Shown one piece after another: positions 15,756-25,026 of a stretch of 64,000 nucleotides of DNA. Position 1 is the first letter of the stretch; every line of letters starts with the position of its first letter. The DNA comes from Brevundimonas fluminis (lineage in GTDB: Bacteria; Pseudomonadota; Alphaproteobacteria; Caulobacterales; Caulobacteraceae): positions 492,501 to 556,500 of the forward strand of contig NZ_RQWJ01000003.1 of NCBI RefSeq assembly GCF_003934285.1, given 5' to 3'. A program made the position numbers and the translations under genes. The notes under the pieces were generated by a model. That model saw nothing but the letters and a program-made list of their open reading frames with translations. It made no database searches and had not been told where the DNA came from.

Positions 15756-17162
15756 TCACGCGCTGCGAGGCACGGGCTCGGTGAGGTCGGGTCCGGCGGG
15801 CGCGCAGGCCCAACGGACCACGGCGGCCATGAGGTCGCCGGGCGACGCCGGCTTGGCGAGGCAGTCGACCATTCCCGCCTCCGCATAGGCGCGTCGGTCG
15901 GCGGCGAGGGTGTTGGCGGTGAGGGCGACGATCGGGACGCGGGATGCGGGGCCGGGCAGGGCGCGGATCGTCCGCGTCGCCGTCACCCCGTCCATGACCG
16001 GCATCTGGACGTCCATCAGGATCAGGTCCCATGCGCCGGTCCGGGCCGCCTCGACGCCCTCGGCCCCGTCTTCCGCGAGCACGCAATCGACACCCTGAGA
16101 CGTCAGCACCGCATGCACCAGCGCGCGGTTGGCGGGGTGATCGTCGACGTACAGAACGCGCAGCGCCCGGTCCGGCGCCGTGCCGATCGGGGCCCCGTCG
16201 CGGCGCTCGCCGTCCGGGATCGCCCCGCCGCCGTCCGCGAGCGCGATGATCTCGTCGACGACGAGACGCAGGCGGTCGCCGGCCTCGTGAATCCGCGCCA
16301 CCTGTTCCGCCTGGGCGAAGGAGAGCCCCTGTTCGGACAGCAGCCCCGAGAAGCCCAGCACCGCGTTCAGCGGCGTCCTGAGTTCGTGCGACAGCGTCGC
16401 CAGCAGCGACTGCCGCGCCGCCGCCGCCGCGGCCGCGCGTTCCGCCTCCGCCTGGGCCGCCCGCGCCTCGACCTCGCCGGTCACGTCGATCTCGTTGAGC
16501 AGAAGCGCCTGTCCTCCGGTCACGGGATCCAGACTGACCCGCACGTCCAGACGGTGCCAGCGGCGTCCGCCCCGCGTGACCACCTCCGCGAGGGCGTCGG
16601 TCGACCCTCGCGTCAGCGCCTGGTCCATCAAGCCTCCGGCGATCTCCGGTTCCGCGAAGCGCGCCTCGAAGGGCAGGTCCGCGCGACCGAACGCTCCAAA
16701 GGCCGCGGGGTTGGAGAAAAGATTGCGGCCGTCCCGATCGAACAGGCTGATCAGGGCGTCGGTGTGCCGCAACGCCTCCAGCGCGCGCCGTTCCTCCGGT
16801 TCCGCATCCACGGGCGACGCCTCGAACAGCAAGACCGGTGAACCGTCGAGCAGGCGATAGGTCGAGATCGTGGCCTGCACCGTCACCGGCGCCCCGTTCG
16901 GATAGAAGGTCCAGCGTTCCGAAATCTCGTCGCCGCGCGCGGTGGCCTTGGCCAGACGCTCGGTGCGCGCCCGTACGGCCGGCGACAGCTGGGAAAAGTC
17001 GCGCGCCAGCAGTTCCTCGCGCGAAGCGGCGCCCCACAGGGCGCAGGCCGAGGCGTTGGCGTACACCCCGCGCAGACCATGGGGGTCGAACAGCCAGATG
17101 GGCCGCCTGAGGTCGTCCCAGGCTCGCCAGGCGGGATCGAAGTTCGGATCGGGACGGCTCAT
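15756..17162 (-). CDS. PAS-PAS-HisKA-receiver protein without an ATPase domain
   Basis: A 468-residue cytoplasmic signalling protein (ATG 17162; a GTG 11 codons upstream is possible). Two PAS-like regions occupy ~20-120 and ~130-235, a coiled linker 236-250, and a histidine-kinase dimerisation helix with LSHELRTPLNAVLGFSG (phospho-accepting His259) runs 252-310. After only ~23 residues the receiver begins (LRVLYVDDHPANR, phospho-acceptor Asp384 in ILMDVQMPVMDG). The HATPase domain expected between them, with its N, G1, F and G2 boxes, is absent. It could relay phosphate like an HPt-receiver hybrid or act as a decoy. Confidence 0.85.
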   Translation of the reverse strand: MSRPDPNFDPAWRAWDDLRRPIWLFDPHGLRGVYANASACALWGAASREELLARDFSQLSPAVRARTERLAKATARGDEISERWTFYPNGAPVTVQATISTYRLLDGSPVLLFEASPVDAEPEERRALEALRHTDALISLFDRDGRNLFSNPAAFGAFGRADLPFEARFAEPEIAGGLMDQALTRGSTDALAEVVTRGGRRWHRLDVRVSLDPVTGGQALLLNEIDVTGEVEARAAQAEAERAAAAAAARQSLLATLSHELRTPLNAVLGFSGLLSEQGLSFAQAEQVARIHEAGDRLRLVVDEIIALADGGGAIPDGERRDGAPIGTAPDRALRVLYVDDHPANRALVHAVLTSQGVDCVLAEDGAEGVEAARTGAWDLILMDVQMPVMDGVTATRTIRALPGPASRVPIVALTANTLAADRRAYAEAGMVDCLAKPASPGDLMAAVVRWACAPAGPDLTEPVPRSA

Positions 17163-17196
17163 GCGGCCAGCATGTTCGCGGCGCCTTAAGGTCACG

Positions 17197-17637
17197 CTAA
17201 GTCGCGGTCGACGTCGCCGCCCATACCGCGATCCCCGCGCTCACCGCCAGATTCAACGAGCGCGCGGCGGGCCGGATCGGGATCACCACCCGCGCGTCGG
17301 CCGCCGAATGCACGAACTCCGGGGCTCCCGTGGGCTCGGACCCGAACAGCAGGACGTCGTCCGGCCGAAAGGCGAAATCCTGCAGCGGCGTCGCCCCCCT
17401 CGTGGTGAACAGCACCAGCCGCCCGGGCGCCCGGGCGGCCTGAAAGGCGTCCCAGCTAGGGTGTGCGGTCATGTGTCCCAGCGGCCCATAGTCCAGGGCC
17501 GCGCGCTTCATGGCGCGGTCGTCCAGGGCGAAGGCCGTGGGGCCGATCACGTCCAGTTCGACGCCGAAACAGGCCGACAGGCGGATGCAGGCCCCGACGT
17601 TCTGCGGGATGGCTGGTTGAAAAAGGGCGAGACGCAT
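17197..17637 (-). CDS. trmL: tRNA (cytidine/uridine-34-2'-O)-methyltransferase
   Basis: A 146-residue SPOUT methyltransferase that modifies the wobble base of tRNA-Leu. Visible family features are LFQPAIPQNVGACIRLSACFG at the N-terminus, LLFGSEPTGAPEF in the middle and IPIRPAARSLNLAVSAGIAVW at the trefoil-knot SAM site. The gene is divergent from petA and 35 bp downstream of the hybrid sensor gene on the same strand. Confidence 0.94.
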   Translation of the reverse strand: MRLALFQPAIPQNVGACIRLSACFGVELDVIGPTAFALDDRAMKRAALDYGPLGHMTAHPSWDAFQAARAPGRLVLFTTRGATPLQDFAFRPDDVLLFGSEPTGAPEFVHSAADARVVIPIRPAARSLNLAVSAGIAVWAATSTAT

Positions 17638-17820
17638 TCTAAGGCCCTCATACGCGCGGCCCGGGGGCTTGTCGCGGCCTCAATTGCGACCGTTTCGCAA
17701 ATGGCGTCAGCCGGTTGCACGGTGGGCGCGGAGGTCGGGGCGGCAGTCAGTCGGTCGCTGAACGACATCGTTGGGGCGACGGTTCGATCCGCCGTCCCGA
17801 TGGCACTGGAGAACGAATCG

Positions 17821-18354
17821 GTGGCTGCTGATCAAGGCGATCCGAACGACAAGGATCCCAATCGTCGGGACTTCATTCACATCGCGGCCGGCGCCGCGGC
17901 CGTGGGCGCGGGCGTCATGGCCGCGTGGCCGCTGGTCAATCAGATGAACCCGGCCGCCGACACCCTGGCCCTTTCGACGATCGAGTTCGACACCTCCAAG
18001 GTGCTCGAAGGCATGCAGGTCGTCATCAAGTGGCAGGGCAAGCCGGTGTTCGTGCGCAACCGCACCGCCGCCGAGCTGCAGAGGGTCCGCGCCGAGGGCG
18101 CCGTCGGCAGCCCGGCCGAGCCTGACTCGGCCCGCACCAAGGCCGGCCATGAGGCCATCCTGGTCGTGATCGGGTCGTGCACCCACCTGGGCTGCGTCCC
18201 CACCTTCAACGCCGGCGACTTCGGCGGCTGGTTCTGCCCGTGTCACGGCTCGCACTACGACGCCTCGGGCCGCATCCGGAAGGGTCCCGCGCCCCTGAAC
18301 CTGGTGGTGCCGGACTACGAATTCACCGCCGGCTCGACCGTGCGCATCGGCTGA
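17821..18354 (+). CDS. petA: ubiquinol-cytochrome c reductase iron-sulfur (Rieske) subunit
   Basis: This is the Rieske subunit of complex III, which takes the first electron from quinol. I chose the GTG at 17821 because GGAG lies 9 nt upstream; it gives 177 residues. An ATG at 17800 is possible but has no ribosome site. A twin-arginine motif NRRDFIH precedes one transmembrane segment (residues ~20-38). The 2Fe-2S cluster ligands are in CTHLGC (Cys120, His122) and CPCHGSHYD (Cys139, His142). It is the first gene of the bc1 operon. Confidence 0.95.
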   Translation: MAADQGDPNDKDPNRRDFIHIAAGAAAVGAGVMAAWPLVNQMNPAADTLALSTIEFDTSKVLEGMQVVIKWQGKPVFVRNRTAAELQRVRAEGAVGSPAEPDSARTKAGHEAILVVIGSCTHLGCVPTFNAGDFGGWFCPCHGSHYDASGRIRKGPAPLNLVVPDYEFTAGSTVRIG

Positions 18355-18371
18355 GGCGGGGCAGGACAGAC

Positions 18372-19697
18372 ATGAGCGATCACGAATCCACCTACGTCCC
18401 CAAGACCGGAATCGAGCGCTGGCTCGACTCCCGTCTGCCCATCGTCCGCTTCGGCGCCGACTACATGTCGCTGCCCACGCCGCGGAACCTGAACTACTGG
18501 TGGACCTTCGGGGCCATCCTGATGGTCTGCCTGATCACGCAGATCGTCACCGGCGTCGTTCTGGCGATGCACTACACGCCCAACGTCGCCATGGCCTTCG
18601 ACTCGGTCGAGCGCATCATGCGCGACGTGCCGGGCGGCTGGCTGATCCGCTACGTCCACGCCAACGGCGCGTCGATGTTCTTCATCGCCGTCTACATCCA
18701 CATGCTGCGCGGCCTCTACTACGGCTCGTACAAGGCCCCGCGCGAGATCATCTGGATCCTGGGCTGCCTGATCTTCTTCCTGATGATCGCCACCGCCTTC
18801 CTCGGCTACGTCCTGCCGTGGGGCCAGATGTCCTTCTGGGGCGCGGAGGTGATCACCAACCTGATCGGCGCCATCCCGATGGTCGGCGAGCCGATCCTGA
18901 TCTGGCTGCGCGGCGGCCCGGCGATCGACAACGCCACGCTGAACCGCTTCTTCTCGCTGCACTACCTGCTGCCGTTCGTGATCCTGGGCGTCGTGGTGCT
19001 GCACCTGTGGGCCCTGCACACGGCCGGCCAGAACAATCCCGTCGGCGTCCTGATCCCCAAGGAGCGGACCGCCAAGGACACCCTGCCGTTCCACCCGTAC
19101 TACACGGTGAAGGACGGGGTCGCGATCATCCTGTTCATGATGATGTTCGCCTTCTTCGTCTTCTTCATGCCCAACGCCCTGGGCCACGCCGACAACTACA
19201 TCCCGGCCAACCCCCTGCAGACGCCGGCCCACATCGTGCCCGAATGGTACATGCTGCCCTTCTACGCGATCCTGCGCGCCATCCCGGACAAGTTCGGCGG
19301 CGTGGTTGCCATGTTCGCGGCCATCGGCATCCTGTTCGTCCTGCCTTGGCTGGACACGTCGAAGGTGCGGTCGATGCGCTACCGCCCGACGATGAAGATC
19401 TTCTTCGTGATCTTCGTGCTGGTCGGCATGGGCCTGGGCTGGTGCGGCGCCCAGCTGCCGGACGCGCCCGTCGTGCCGGGCATGGCCAGCTTCGTCCTCC
19501 TCGACGGCGAACTGAACAGCTACCTGTGGCTGACCCGCCTGTTCACCGCCTACTACTTCGCCTTCTTCCTGTTCATCATGCCGATCGTCGGCCTGCGTGA
19601 GACGCCCCTGCCGGTTCCGGCCTCGGTGTCCGAGCCGGTCCTGTCGGGCGGCGCGACGCCGGCGGCCGCCGTGGCCCAGGCCGAGAAGAAGGGCTGA
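18372..19697 (+). CDS. petB: cytochrome b of the bc1 complex
   Basis: A 441-residue eight-helix membrane protein holding hemes bL and bH and the Qo and Qi quinone sites. Visible features are NYWWTFG, MHYTPN, the heme-ligand helices ([19 protein letters not shown] and [20 protein letters not shown]), the [15 protein letters not shown] loop and the Qo-site PEWY motif ([14 protein letters not shown]). It is the long, unfused form that continues past helix VIII, not the fused b-c1 of Bradyrhizobium. It starts 17 bp after petA, in the same operon. Confidence 0.97.
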   Translation: MSDHESTYVPKTGIERWLDSRLPIVRFGADYMSLPTPRNLNYWWTFGAILMVCLITQIVTGVVLAMHYTPNVAMAFDSVERIMRDVPGGWLIRYVHANGASMFFIAVYIHMLRGLYYGSYKAPREIIWILGCLIFFLMIATAFLGYVLPWGQMSFWGAEVITNLIGAIPMVGEPILIWLRGGPAIDNATLNRFFSLHYLLPFVILGVVVLHLWALHTAGQNNPVGVLIPKERTAKDTLPFHPYYTVKDGVAIILFMMMFAFFVFFMPNALGHADNYIPANPLQTPAHIVPEWYMLPFYAILRAIPDKFGGVVAMFAAIGILFVLPWLDTSKVRSMRYRPTMKIFFVIFVLVGMGLGWCGAQLPDAPVVPGMASFVLLDGELNSYLWLTRLFTAYYFAFFLFIMPIVGLRETPLPVPASVSEPVLSGGATPAAAVAQAEKKG

Positions 19698-19702
19698 CCC
19701 CG

Positions 19703-20569
19703 ATGGATCGTCCGATGAACCTGTTCAAGACCGTCGCCGCCGTGCTGATCGCGGCCGTGGCGATCACCGCGACCCCGGCGATGGCCGCCGGCGGCGGCGC
19801 CAAGCACCCGCGTTCGGGGGGCTTCTCGTTCGAAGGGCCGTTCGGCCGTTTCGATCAGGGCCAGCTGCAGCGCGGCTACAAGGTCTACCGCGAGGTCTGC
19901 GCCTCTTGTCACGGCATGAACCTGCTGTCGTTCCGCACCCTGGGCGAGCGCGGCGGGCCCTTCTGGGATCCCCACGCGGAGAACGCCGCGGCGAACCGCT
20001 ATGTCCGCGCGCTCGCCGCCGAGGTGCAGGTCGCCGACATCGACACCGAGACGGGCGAGGCCATCATGCGTCCGGCCACGCCGGCCGACCGCTTCCCGAA
20101 TCCGTATCCGAACGCCACCGCCGGCGCCGCGGCCAACGGCGGCGCCTTCCCGCCGGACCTGTCGGTCATGGCCAAGGCGCGTCACGACGGGGCCAACTAC
20201 ATCTACTCCCTGCTGACCGGCTACGTGCCGGCCCCGGCGGGTCTGCAGATCAATCCGGGCCAGTACTACAACCCCTACATGGCCGGCGACATGACCCCGT
20301 TCTGGACCGGCGATCCCTCGCACGTCCCGCCGGGCGGCTTCATCGCCATGCCGCCGCCGCTGGCGGACGGCCAGGTGACCTATGACGACGGCACGGCCCA
20401 GACGGTTGACCAGTATTCGAAGGACGTGGCCGCCTTCATCGCCTGGGCCTCGGAACCCCATCAGGTCCAGCGCAAACAGGCCGGCGTGGGCGTGATGATC
20501 TTCCTGCTGCTGTTCCTCGGCCTGACCTACGCCAGCTACCGCCGCATCTGGAAGGGCGTCGCCCACTGA
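19703..20569 (+). CDS. petC: cytochrome c1 of the bc1 complex
   Basis: A 288-residue membrane-anchored c-type cytochrome that passes electrons from Rieske to soluble or membrane cytochrome c. A Sec signal peptide (residues ~1-29) is followed by the heme motif CASCH (Cys66, Cys69, His70), the axial-Met region further on and a C-terminal anchor helix (VGVMIFLLLFLGLTYASYRR). The start is ATG 19703, or the ATG four codons on. It is the last gene of the petABC operon, with a terminator 30 nt after its stop. Confidence 0.96.
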   Translation: MDRPMNLFKTVAAVLIAAVAITATPAMAAGGGAKHPRSGGFSFEGPFGRFDQGQLQRGYKVYREVCASCHGMNLLSFRTLGERGGPFWDPHAENAAANRYVRALAAEVQVADIDTETGEAIMRPATPADRFPNPYPNATAGAAANGGAFPPDLSVMAKARHDGANYIYSLLTGYVPAPAGLQINPGQYYNPYMAGDMTPFWTGDPSHVPPGGFIAMPPPLADGQVTYDDGTAQTVDQYSKDVAAFIAWASEPHQVQRKQAGVGVMIFLLLFLGLTYASYRRIWKGVAH

Positions 20570-20599
20570 GGCGACGGCCGGCCCGACGGCTGAACCATC

Positions 20600-20631
20600 A
20601 ACCCGCCGCGGCCCCGGCCCGGCGGGTTTTT
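20600..20631 (+). terminator. intrinsic terminator after petABC
   Basis: A 9-bp stem AACCCGCCG / CGGCGGGTT around an 11-nt loop is followed directly by TTT. It ends the bc1 operon, 30 nt after the petC stop. Confidence 0.88.
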
Positions 20632-20637
20632 CGTGGC

Positions 20638-20666
20638 TTGCCTGCCCCGCGGAAAAGTGCTTTATG
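20638..20666 (+). promoter_or_regulatory. candidate housekeeping promoter
   Basis: A -35-like TTGCCT (20638-20643) and a -10-like TTTATG (20661-20666) are 17 nt apart. They lie between the petC terminator and the gene starting at 20693, in the right place to drive that gene. This rests on pattern only. Confidence 0.4.
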
Positions 20667-20692
20667 ACGCAAAGCAAATGAGGGAGGGCATC

Positions 20693-21271
20693 ATGCTCCG
20701 CACCGTTCTCGCGTCCGCCGTCGTCGCTTGCGCCGCCACCGCTTCCGCCGCCCAAGCCCAGGTTCCCATGCCGTCGCCGAACGGTTCCGAGGCCCAGCGC
20801 GCCGCCATCTCCCGCCTGGACATGCTGGATGGCGAATGGCGCGGCACGGCCGTGATCACCGGGCCGCAGGGGCGGCAGGAGCTGACCCAGACCGAGCGGG
20901 TCGGCTCGCATCTCGGCGGCTCAATCAAGGTGATCGAGGGCCGCGGCTACGACGCCGGGGGGAACACGCAGTTCAACGCCATGGCGACGATCTCGTATGA
21001 CGAGCGCGCCGGCCGCTACGGCTTCCGCAGCTACGCCCAGGGCTTCTCGGGCGACTACCCGTTCGAAGCGACCGAGGATGGCTTCCGATGGTCGACGCCC
21101 GCCGGCCCGAACGCCCGCATCGAGTACGTCGCCACCGTGAAGGACGGCGTCTGGCACGAAGTCGGCGACTACGTGGCCGAAGGCCAGCCGCCCCGGCGCT
21201 ACATCGAGATGCGGCTGACGCGCATCGGGGACAGCGACTGGCCGTCGGCCGGGGCGGTTCCGCCGCGCTGA
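20693..21271 (+). CDS. exported protein, DUF1579-like
   Basis: A 192-residue protein with a signal peptide (LRTVLASAVVACAATASAAQAQ) and an AGGGAGG ribosome site before the ATG at 20693. The mature part has a lipocalin-like run of beta strands starting LDMLDGEWRGTAVI, then GSIKVIEGRGYDAGG, and NAMATISYDERAGRYGFRSY, which resembles DUF1579 proteins. A periplasmic location is likely and the function is unknown. It is the only gene between the petC terminator and the M28 peptidase gene. Confidence 0.75.
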   Translation: MLRTVLASAVVACAATASAAQAQVPMPSPNGSEAQRAAISRLDMLDGEWRGTAVITGPQGRQELTQTERVGSHLGGSIKVIEGRGYDAGGNTQFNAMATISYDERAGRYGFRSYAQGFSGDYPFEATEDGFRWSTPAGPNARIEYVATVKDGVWHEVGDYVAEGQPPRRYIEMRLTRIGDSDWPSAGAVPPR

Positions 21272-21341
21272 GCGGCTCACTCGACTCCCCGGGGATCGGC
21301 CCCTAACGTCCGCCTCTCTTCGCGTTCTCAAGAGGGTTCCC

Positions 21342-23003
21342 ATGCGTCTCAAGCTCCTGACCGCCGCCGCCTGTGCCCTGGCCCTGTCGGCCTGCGCATC
21401 CATGGACGCGGGGGGAGGGGGCGCCGCTCCGGACTTCGACGCGCAGCGTCTTTCCGATCATGTGAAGGCCCTGTCGGACGACGCTTTCGAAGGACGGGGC
21501 ATCGCCACGCCGGCCGAGGACAAGGTCGTCGACTATCTGTCGCGCGAGTTCGCGGCCGCCGGCTTCCAGCCGGGCGGCGAGAACGGGGGCTGGACCCAGG
21601 CCGTCACCCTGAACCGCTTCACCGTCTCCAACGCCCGCGCCCAGTTCGAGCACGGCGGCGAGGCCATTCCTCTCACGCAGGGCGAGCAGATCGTCATCTC
21701 CACCCGCCTGCCCGCCGCGCGCCAGAACCTGGCCGATCTGCCGCTGGTCTTCGTCGGCTACGGCACCACGGCGCCGGAGCGCCAGTGGGACGACTTCAAG
21801 GACGTCGACGTGCGCGGCAAGGTCATCGTCGTGCTGGTCAACGACGCCGACTACGAGCAGCCGGAACTGAACACCTTCAACGGCCGGGCCATGACCTACT
21901 ACGGCCGGTGGACCTACAAGTACGACGAGGCGGCTCGCCGCGGCGCCGCGGGGGTCCTGGTGGTGCACGAGACGGCCCCCGCCAGCTACGGCTGGGCAAC
22001 CGTCAGGAACAGCTGGACCACGCCCCAGTTCGACATCGTCCGCCAGAATGCGGCCGCCGAGCGCGTGCCTCTGGAAGGCTGGATTCAGCGCGACGTCGCG
22101 GTCGACCTGTTCCGCCGCGCCGGTCTGGACTTCGAGGCCCAGAAGGTCGCCGCCCGCAGCCGCGACTTCCGCCCGGTCGACCTCTCCGGCGTGACGATCG
22201 ACGCCGCCTACGACGTCTCCTCGACCACGATCACGACCCGCAACGTCATCGCTCGCCTGCCCGGCACGACCCATCCGGACGAGACCATCCTCTACACCGG
22301 CCACTGGGATCACATCGGCATGGGCGAGCCGGACGCCGAGGGCGACCGCATCTTCAACGGCGCGGTGGACAACGCCTCGGGCATCGCCGGCCTGCTGGAG
22401 CTGGCCCGCGTCTGGGGCGCCGGCCCGCGCCCGGAACGCTCCATCGTCATGATCGCCTTCACCGCAGAGGAGTCCGGCCTGCTGGGCTCCGAGTTCTATG
22501 CCGCCAACCCGATCTATCCGCTGGAAACGACGGTGGCCGGGTTCAACCTGGACGCCATGAACGTCTACGGACGCCTGTCGGGCCTCGGCGTCACCGGGCA
22601 CGGCCAGTCGGCCGACATGGACGGCCGCCTTGAAGCCGCGGCCTCGGCGCAGGGCCGCGTCATCGTCCCGGATGCCAACAACGCCGCCGGCACCTACTTC
22701 CGTTCGGATCACTTCCCGCTGGCCAAACGGGGCGTCCCCATGGCCTATCCCAAGGGCTCGGGCGAGTTTCTGGACGAGCCGATCGCCGAGCGCGTCGCCG
22801 CCCGCGACGAATACGGCGCCCGCCGCTATCACCAGGCCCAGGACGAGTGGCTGCCGGTGATGGACTTCCGCGGCGCCGTGCAGGATCTGGAAGCCGTCTA
22901 CGCCGTCGGCCGGGACCTGGCGTTCTCGCGCGACTGGCCCCGGTGGTCGCCGACCTCGGAGTTCGGACCGGTGCGGGACCGCAGCGCCGCGGCCCGCCGC
23001 TAG
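21342..23003 (+). CDS. lipoprotein M28-family metallopeptidase with PA domain
   Basis: A 553-residue zinc aminopeptidase-type lipoprotein (lipobox LSAC, Cys18). A protease-associated insert lies around residues 100-240 (LVFVGYGTTAPE, GKVIVVLVNDADYE). The M28 catalytic core follows: TGHWDHIG (first zinc His and Asp), NGAVDNASGIAGLLELAR (bridging Asp), AFTAEESGLLGSEFYA (general-base Glu) and the last zinc His in RSDHFPLAKRG. Likely an envelope-anchored exopeptidase. It is convergent with the transglycosylase gene, with 7 bp between stops. Confidence 0.92.
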   Translation: MRLKLLTAAACALALSACASMDAGGGGAAPDFDAQRLSDHVKALSDDAFEGRGIATPAEDKVVDYLSREFAAAGFQPGGENGGWTQAVTLNRFTVSNARAQFEHGGEAIPLTQGEQIVISTRLPAARQNLADLPLVFVGYGTTAPERQWDDFKDVDVRGKVIVVLVNDADYEQPELNTFNGRAMTYYGRWTYKYDEAARRGAAGVLVVHETAPASYGWATVRNSWTTPQFDIVRQNAAAERVPLEGWIQRDVAVDLFRRAGLDFEAQKVAARSRDFRPVDLSGVTIDAAYDVSSTTITTRNVIARLPGTTHPDETILYTGHWDHIGMGEPDAEGDRIFNGAVDNASGIAGLLELARVWGAGPRPERSIVMIAFTAEESGLLGSEFYAANPIYPLETTVAGFNLDAMNVYGRLSGLGVTGHGQSADMDGRLEAAASAQGRVIVPDANNAAGTYFRSDHFPLAKRGVPMAYPKGSGEFLDEPIAERVAARDEYGARRYHQAQDEWLPVMDFRGAVQDLEAVYAVGRDLAFSRDWPRWSPTSEFGPVRDRSAAARR

Positions 23004-23010
23004 GCCGCCT

Positions 23011-24300
23011 TCAGCGGCCCTGCGCCAGGGCGATCAGCTCGTCCGCCAAGGCCGCCGTCAGGTGACCGTCGGGTAGGCGGCCGTTGGCCGACTGCCAGCG
23101 CCTCAGGGCCGCGCGTGTGTTGGCCCCCACGACGCCGTCGATGCCTTGGGTGTCGTAGCCCAGCGCGGTCAGCGCCCGCTGCGCGCCGATCCGCTGGTCG
23201 CGGCTGATCGGCGCCTCTTCCGGCCAGGGCGTGACCAGCCCGGGCCGGCCCGCCACCCCGTCCGCCGTCAGGCCGATGGCCAGGGCGTAGGAGACGGAGT
23301 TGTTGTAGGCGCGGATGACGTAGTGGTTGGGCAGGGCCAGGAAGGCCGGTCCGCGCGCGCCCTGCGGCAGCAGGACGGCCCCGACCTCGGCCGCCTCGGC
23401 CTCCGTCGGACGGCCGCCGCCGGCCAGACGCACGCCCTGCGCCTCCCAGAAGCTCCACGGCCGCTTGTCGCCCTCGGCCAGCCCGTAGTCGAAGCCGGGC
23501 GGCAGGATGACCTCATAGCCCCAGCTCTGCCCGCGCTTCCAGCCGGCGCGCGACAGCAGGTTGGCGGCCGAGGCGAGGGCGTCGGCGTCCGAGCCCCAGA
23601 TGTCCACCAGACCGTCGCCCGTCTGGTCCACGCCCAGCCGCAGGAAATTGTCGGGCATGAACTGGGTCTGGCCCATCGCCCCGGCCCAGCTGCCCTTCAG
23701 GCCCGACCGTGCGCGGCGGCCGTCGACCACGATGTCCAGCGCGTTCTTCAGCTGGGCCTCGGCCCAGTCGCGGCGCCGGCCGTCATAGGCCAGCGTCGCC
23801 AGCGAGCGAATCACGTCGTAGTCGCCCTGCACCGCGCCGAAGGCGCTCTCCTGCGCCCAGATGGCCAGCAGGATCTCGGTCGGCACGCCATAGCGCTGCA
23901 CCACCTCCCACGGCACACGGTCGGCGCGCTGCTTGGCCTGGGCGATTCGCGCGGGCGTCACCGCGTTCTGGACGTAGGCGCCGGCCGGCCGACTGAACTC
24001 CGGCTGGTTCCGGTCCAGCCGCACCACGGACGGATCGGGCGTCAGGCCGGCCAGTTCGCGGGCGTACTCCGCGCGGCGCGCGCCGCCGTGGCGGTTCAGG
24101 AAGCCTTCCTTCCAGCCGTCGAAACCGGCCTGATCCACGGCCGGCTCGGCCGGTCGTTGCGGCTCCGGCTGCGGCGTCGGCGGCACCGGCTGCGGCCGCG
24201 CGGGTTCCGGCGGCAGGGTCACCGGCATGGGCGGCGTTTCGACCATCGGCGCACAGGCGGCGACGGTGAGGACCAGCAGGAGTTTCGACGTCAGGCGCAT
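23011..24300 (-). CDS. lytic murein transglycosylase B-like lipoprotein
   Basis: A 429-residue MltB-family enzyme that cleaves peptidoglycan to 1,6-anhydro-muropeptides. The ATG at 24300 is chosen because it opens a lipoprotein signal (VAAC, Cys16); the frame is open 15 codons further up. A Pro-rich linker (residues ~20-50) precedes the SLT domain, with the catalytic Glu in IWAQESAFG and family phrases GSWAGAMGQTQFMP and DLWGS-like DIWGSDADALAS. The last ~60 residues form a peptidoglycan-binding domain (GAQRALTALGYDTQGIDGVV). Confidence 0.92.
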   Translation of the reverse strand: MRLTSKLLLVLTVAACAPMVETPPMPVTLPPEPARPQPVPPTPQPEPQRPAEPAVDQAGFDGWKEGFLNRHGGARRAEYARELAGLTPDPSVVRLDRNQPEFSRPAGAYVQNAVTPARIAQAKQRADRVPWEVVQRYGVPTEILLAIWAQESAFGAVQGDYDVIRSLATLAYDGRRRDWAEAQLKNALDIVVDGRRARSGLKGSWAGAMGQTQFMPDNFLRLGVDQTGDGLVDIWGSDADALASAANLLSRAGWKRGQSWGYEVILPPGFDYGLAEGDKRPWSFWEAQGVRLAGGGRPTEAEAAEVGAVLLPQGARGPAFLALPNHYVIRAYNNSVSYALAIGLTADGVAGRPGLVTPWPEEAPISRDQRIGAQRALTALGYDTQGIDGVVGANTRAALRRWQSANGRLPDGHLTAALADELIALAQGR

Positions 24301-24625
24301 GGCACGGGGGAGGGCGGGGCTACGAAGCGATTCTGGGGACATCATTCGGATCTTAAGCGAAGCGGACGAACAGTCCGTTGCACGAACGGGGCCAAAGCGT
24401 GACCGGCGTGTCGTGGGCGCCGCACCGCGCGCCGGGCGAACTCTCCACGCCGGTTTCCCCGAACGCCGTCGTTAACTCTCAATTCCGTTGCGGGACGTCC
24501 GGCGGCGGGCGTAGCCCTCGGTCCGCTCTGAAGCGGCCTGGTGGCGGAGGGGCCACGCGTCGGACCCGCAAGTCCGAAGACCCTCCGTTTGACCCGGAGG
24601 CCAGGCCTCCAGAACGCCCACCCGG
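24301..24625. other. intergenic stretch with no supported gene
   Basis: About 420 nt separate the transglycosylase start from rpmJ. I see two small palindromes, CGGAC/GTCCG at 24363-24377 and CCTCCG/CGGAGG at 24582-24600, and several short open frames that lack ribosome sites and protein-like composition. Nothing here resembles a tRNA, a riboswitch or a known small RNA. The promoter at 24626-24654 closes the stretch. Confidence 0.5.
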
Positions 24626-24654
24626 TTGACGTTTCCGCGCGTCGCCTCTATACG
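24626..24654 (+). promoter_or_regulatory. promoter of rpmJ
   Basis: TTGACG (24626-24631) and TATACG (24649-24654) are 17 nt apart, a near-consensus housekeeping promoter. Transcription would begin near 24661 and leave a ~60-nt leader before rpmJ. It is the best promoter match I noticed in the window. Confidence 0.7.
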
Positions 24655-24721
24655 CCCCGTTCCCGCCGCGAGCCCCCGTGCCCGCGGCCATTTCATTTCG
24701 CTTTTCTGAGGCCCGAAGACC

Positions 24722-24847
24722 ATGAAGGTCCGCAGCTCGATCAAGTCGCTCAAGACCCGCCACCGCGACTGCAAGGTCGTGCGCCGCAAGGGCAAGGTCT
24801 TCGTGATCAACAAGACCGACCCGCGCTTCAAGGCCAAGCAGGGCTGA
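24722..24847 (+). CDS. rpmJ: 50S ribosomal protein L36
   Basis: A 41-residue protein, [17 protein letters not shown] at the start and [11 protein letters not shown] at the end, matching the alphaproteobacterial L36 of the YkgO-like lineage. It has a single Cys (Cys17) in place of the zinc ribbon of classical L36, the zinc-independent form. GAGG lies 12-15 nt upstream of the start. It is monocistronic, with its own promoter and hairpins behind it. Confidence 0.95.
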   Translation: MKVRSSIKSLKTRHRDCKVVRRKGKVFVINKTDPRFKAKQG

Positions 24848-24854
24848 GGCGACG

Positions 24855-24914
24855 CGCCTCCGTCCGGAGGCGAAAAAGCATCCACAGGCCGCGGGCGTTC
24901 GTCCGCGGCCTTTT
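24855..24914 (+). terminator. two hairpins after rpmJ, the second an intrinsic terminator
   Basis: CGCCTCCG/CGGAGGCG (24855-24872) is a perfect 8-bp stem followed by four A. GGCCGCGG/CCGCGGCC (24887-24910) is followed by TTTTGCTTG and is the likely termination point. Confidence 0.75.
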
Positions 24915-25026
24915 GCTTGCCCGCGGTTGAGCGCGCTGCGGGCCCTCATTAAGCCTGATCCACCGAGCTCATCGCGCTCAGGCAGCGAGCGACCGCGTCG
25001 CGAGCGTCAGCGCCCAAGGAAGACCA

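Noticed and set aside
24540..24620. Possible tRNA or small RNA upstream of rpmJ
   Set aside because: Only two short hairpins; no cloverleaf and no conserved loop.
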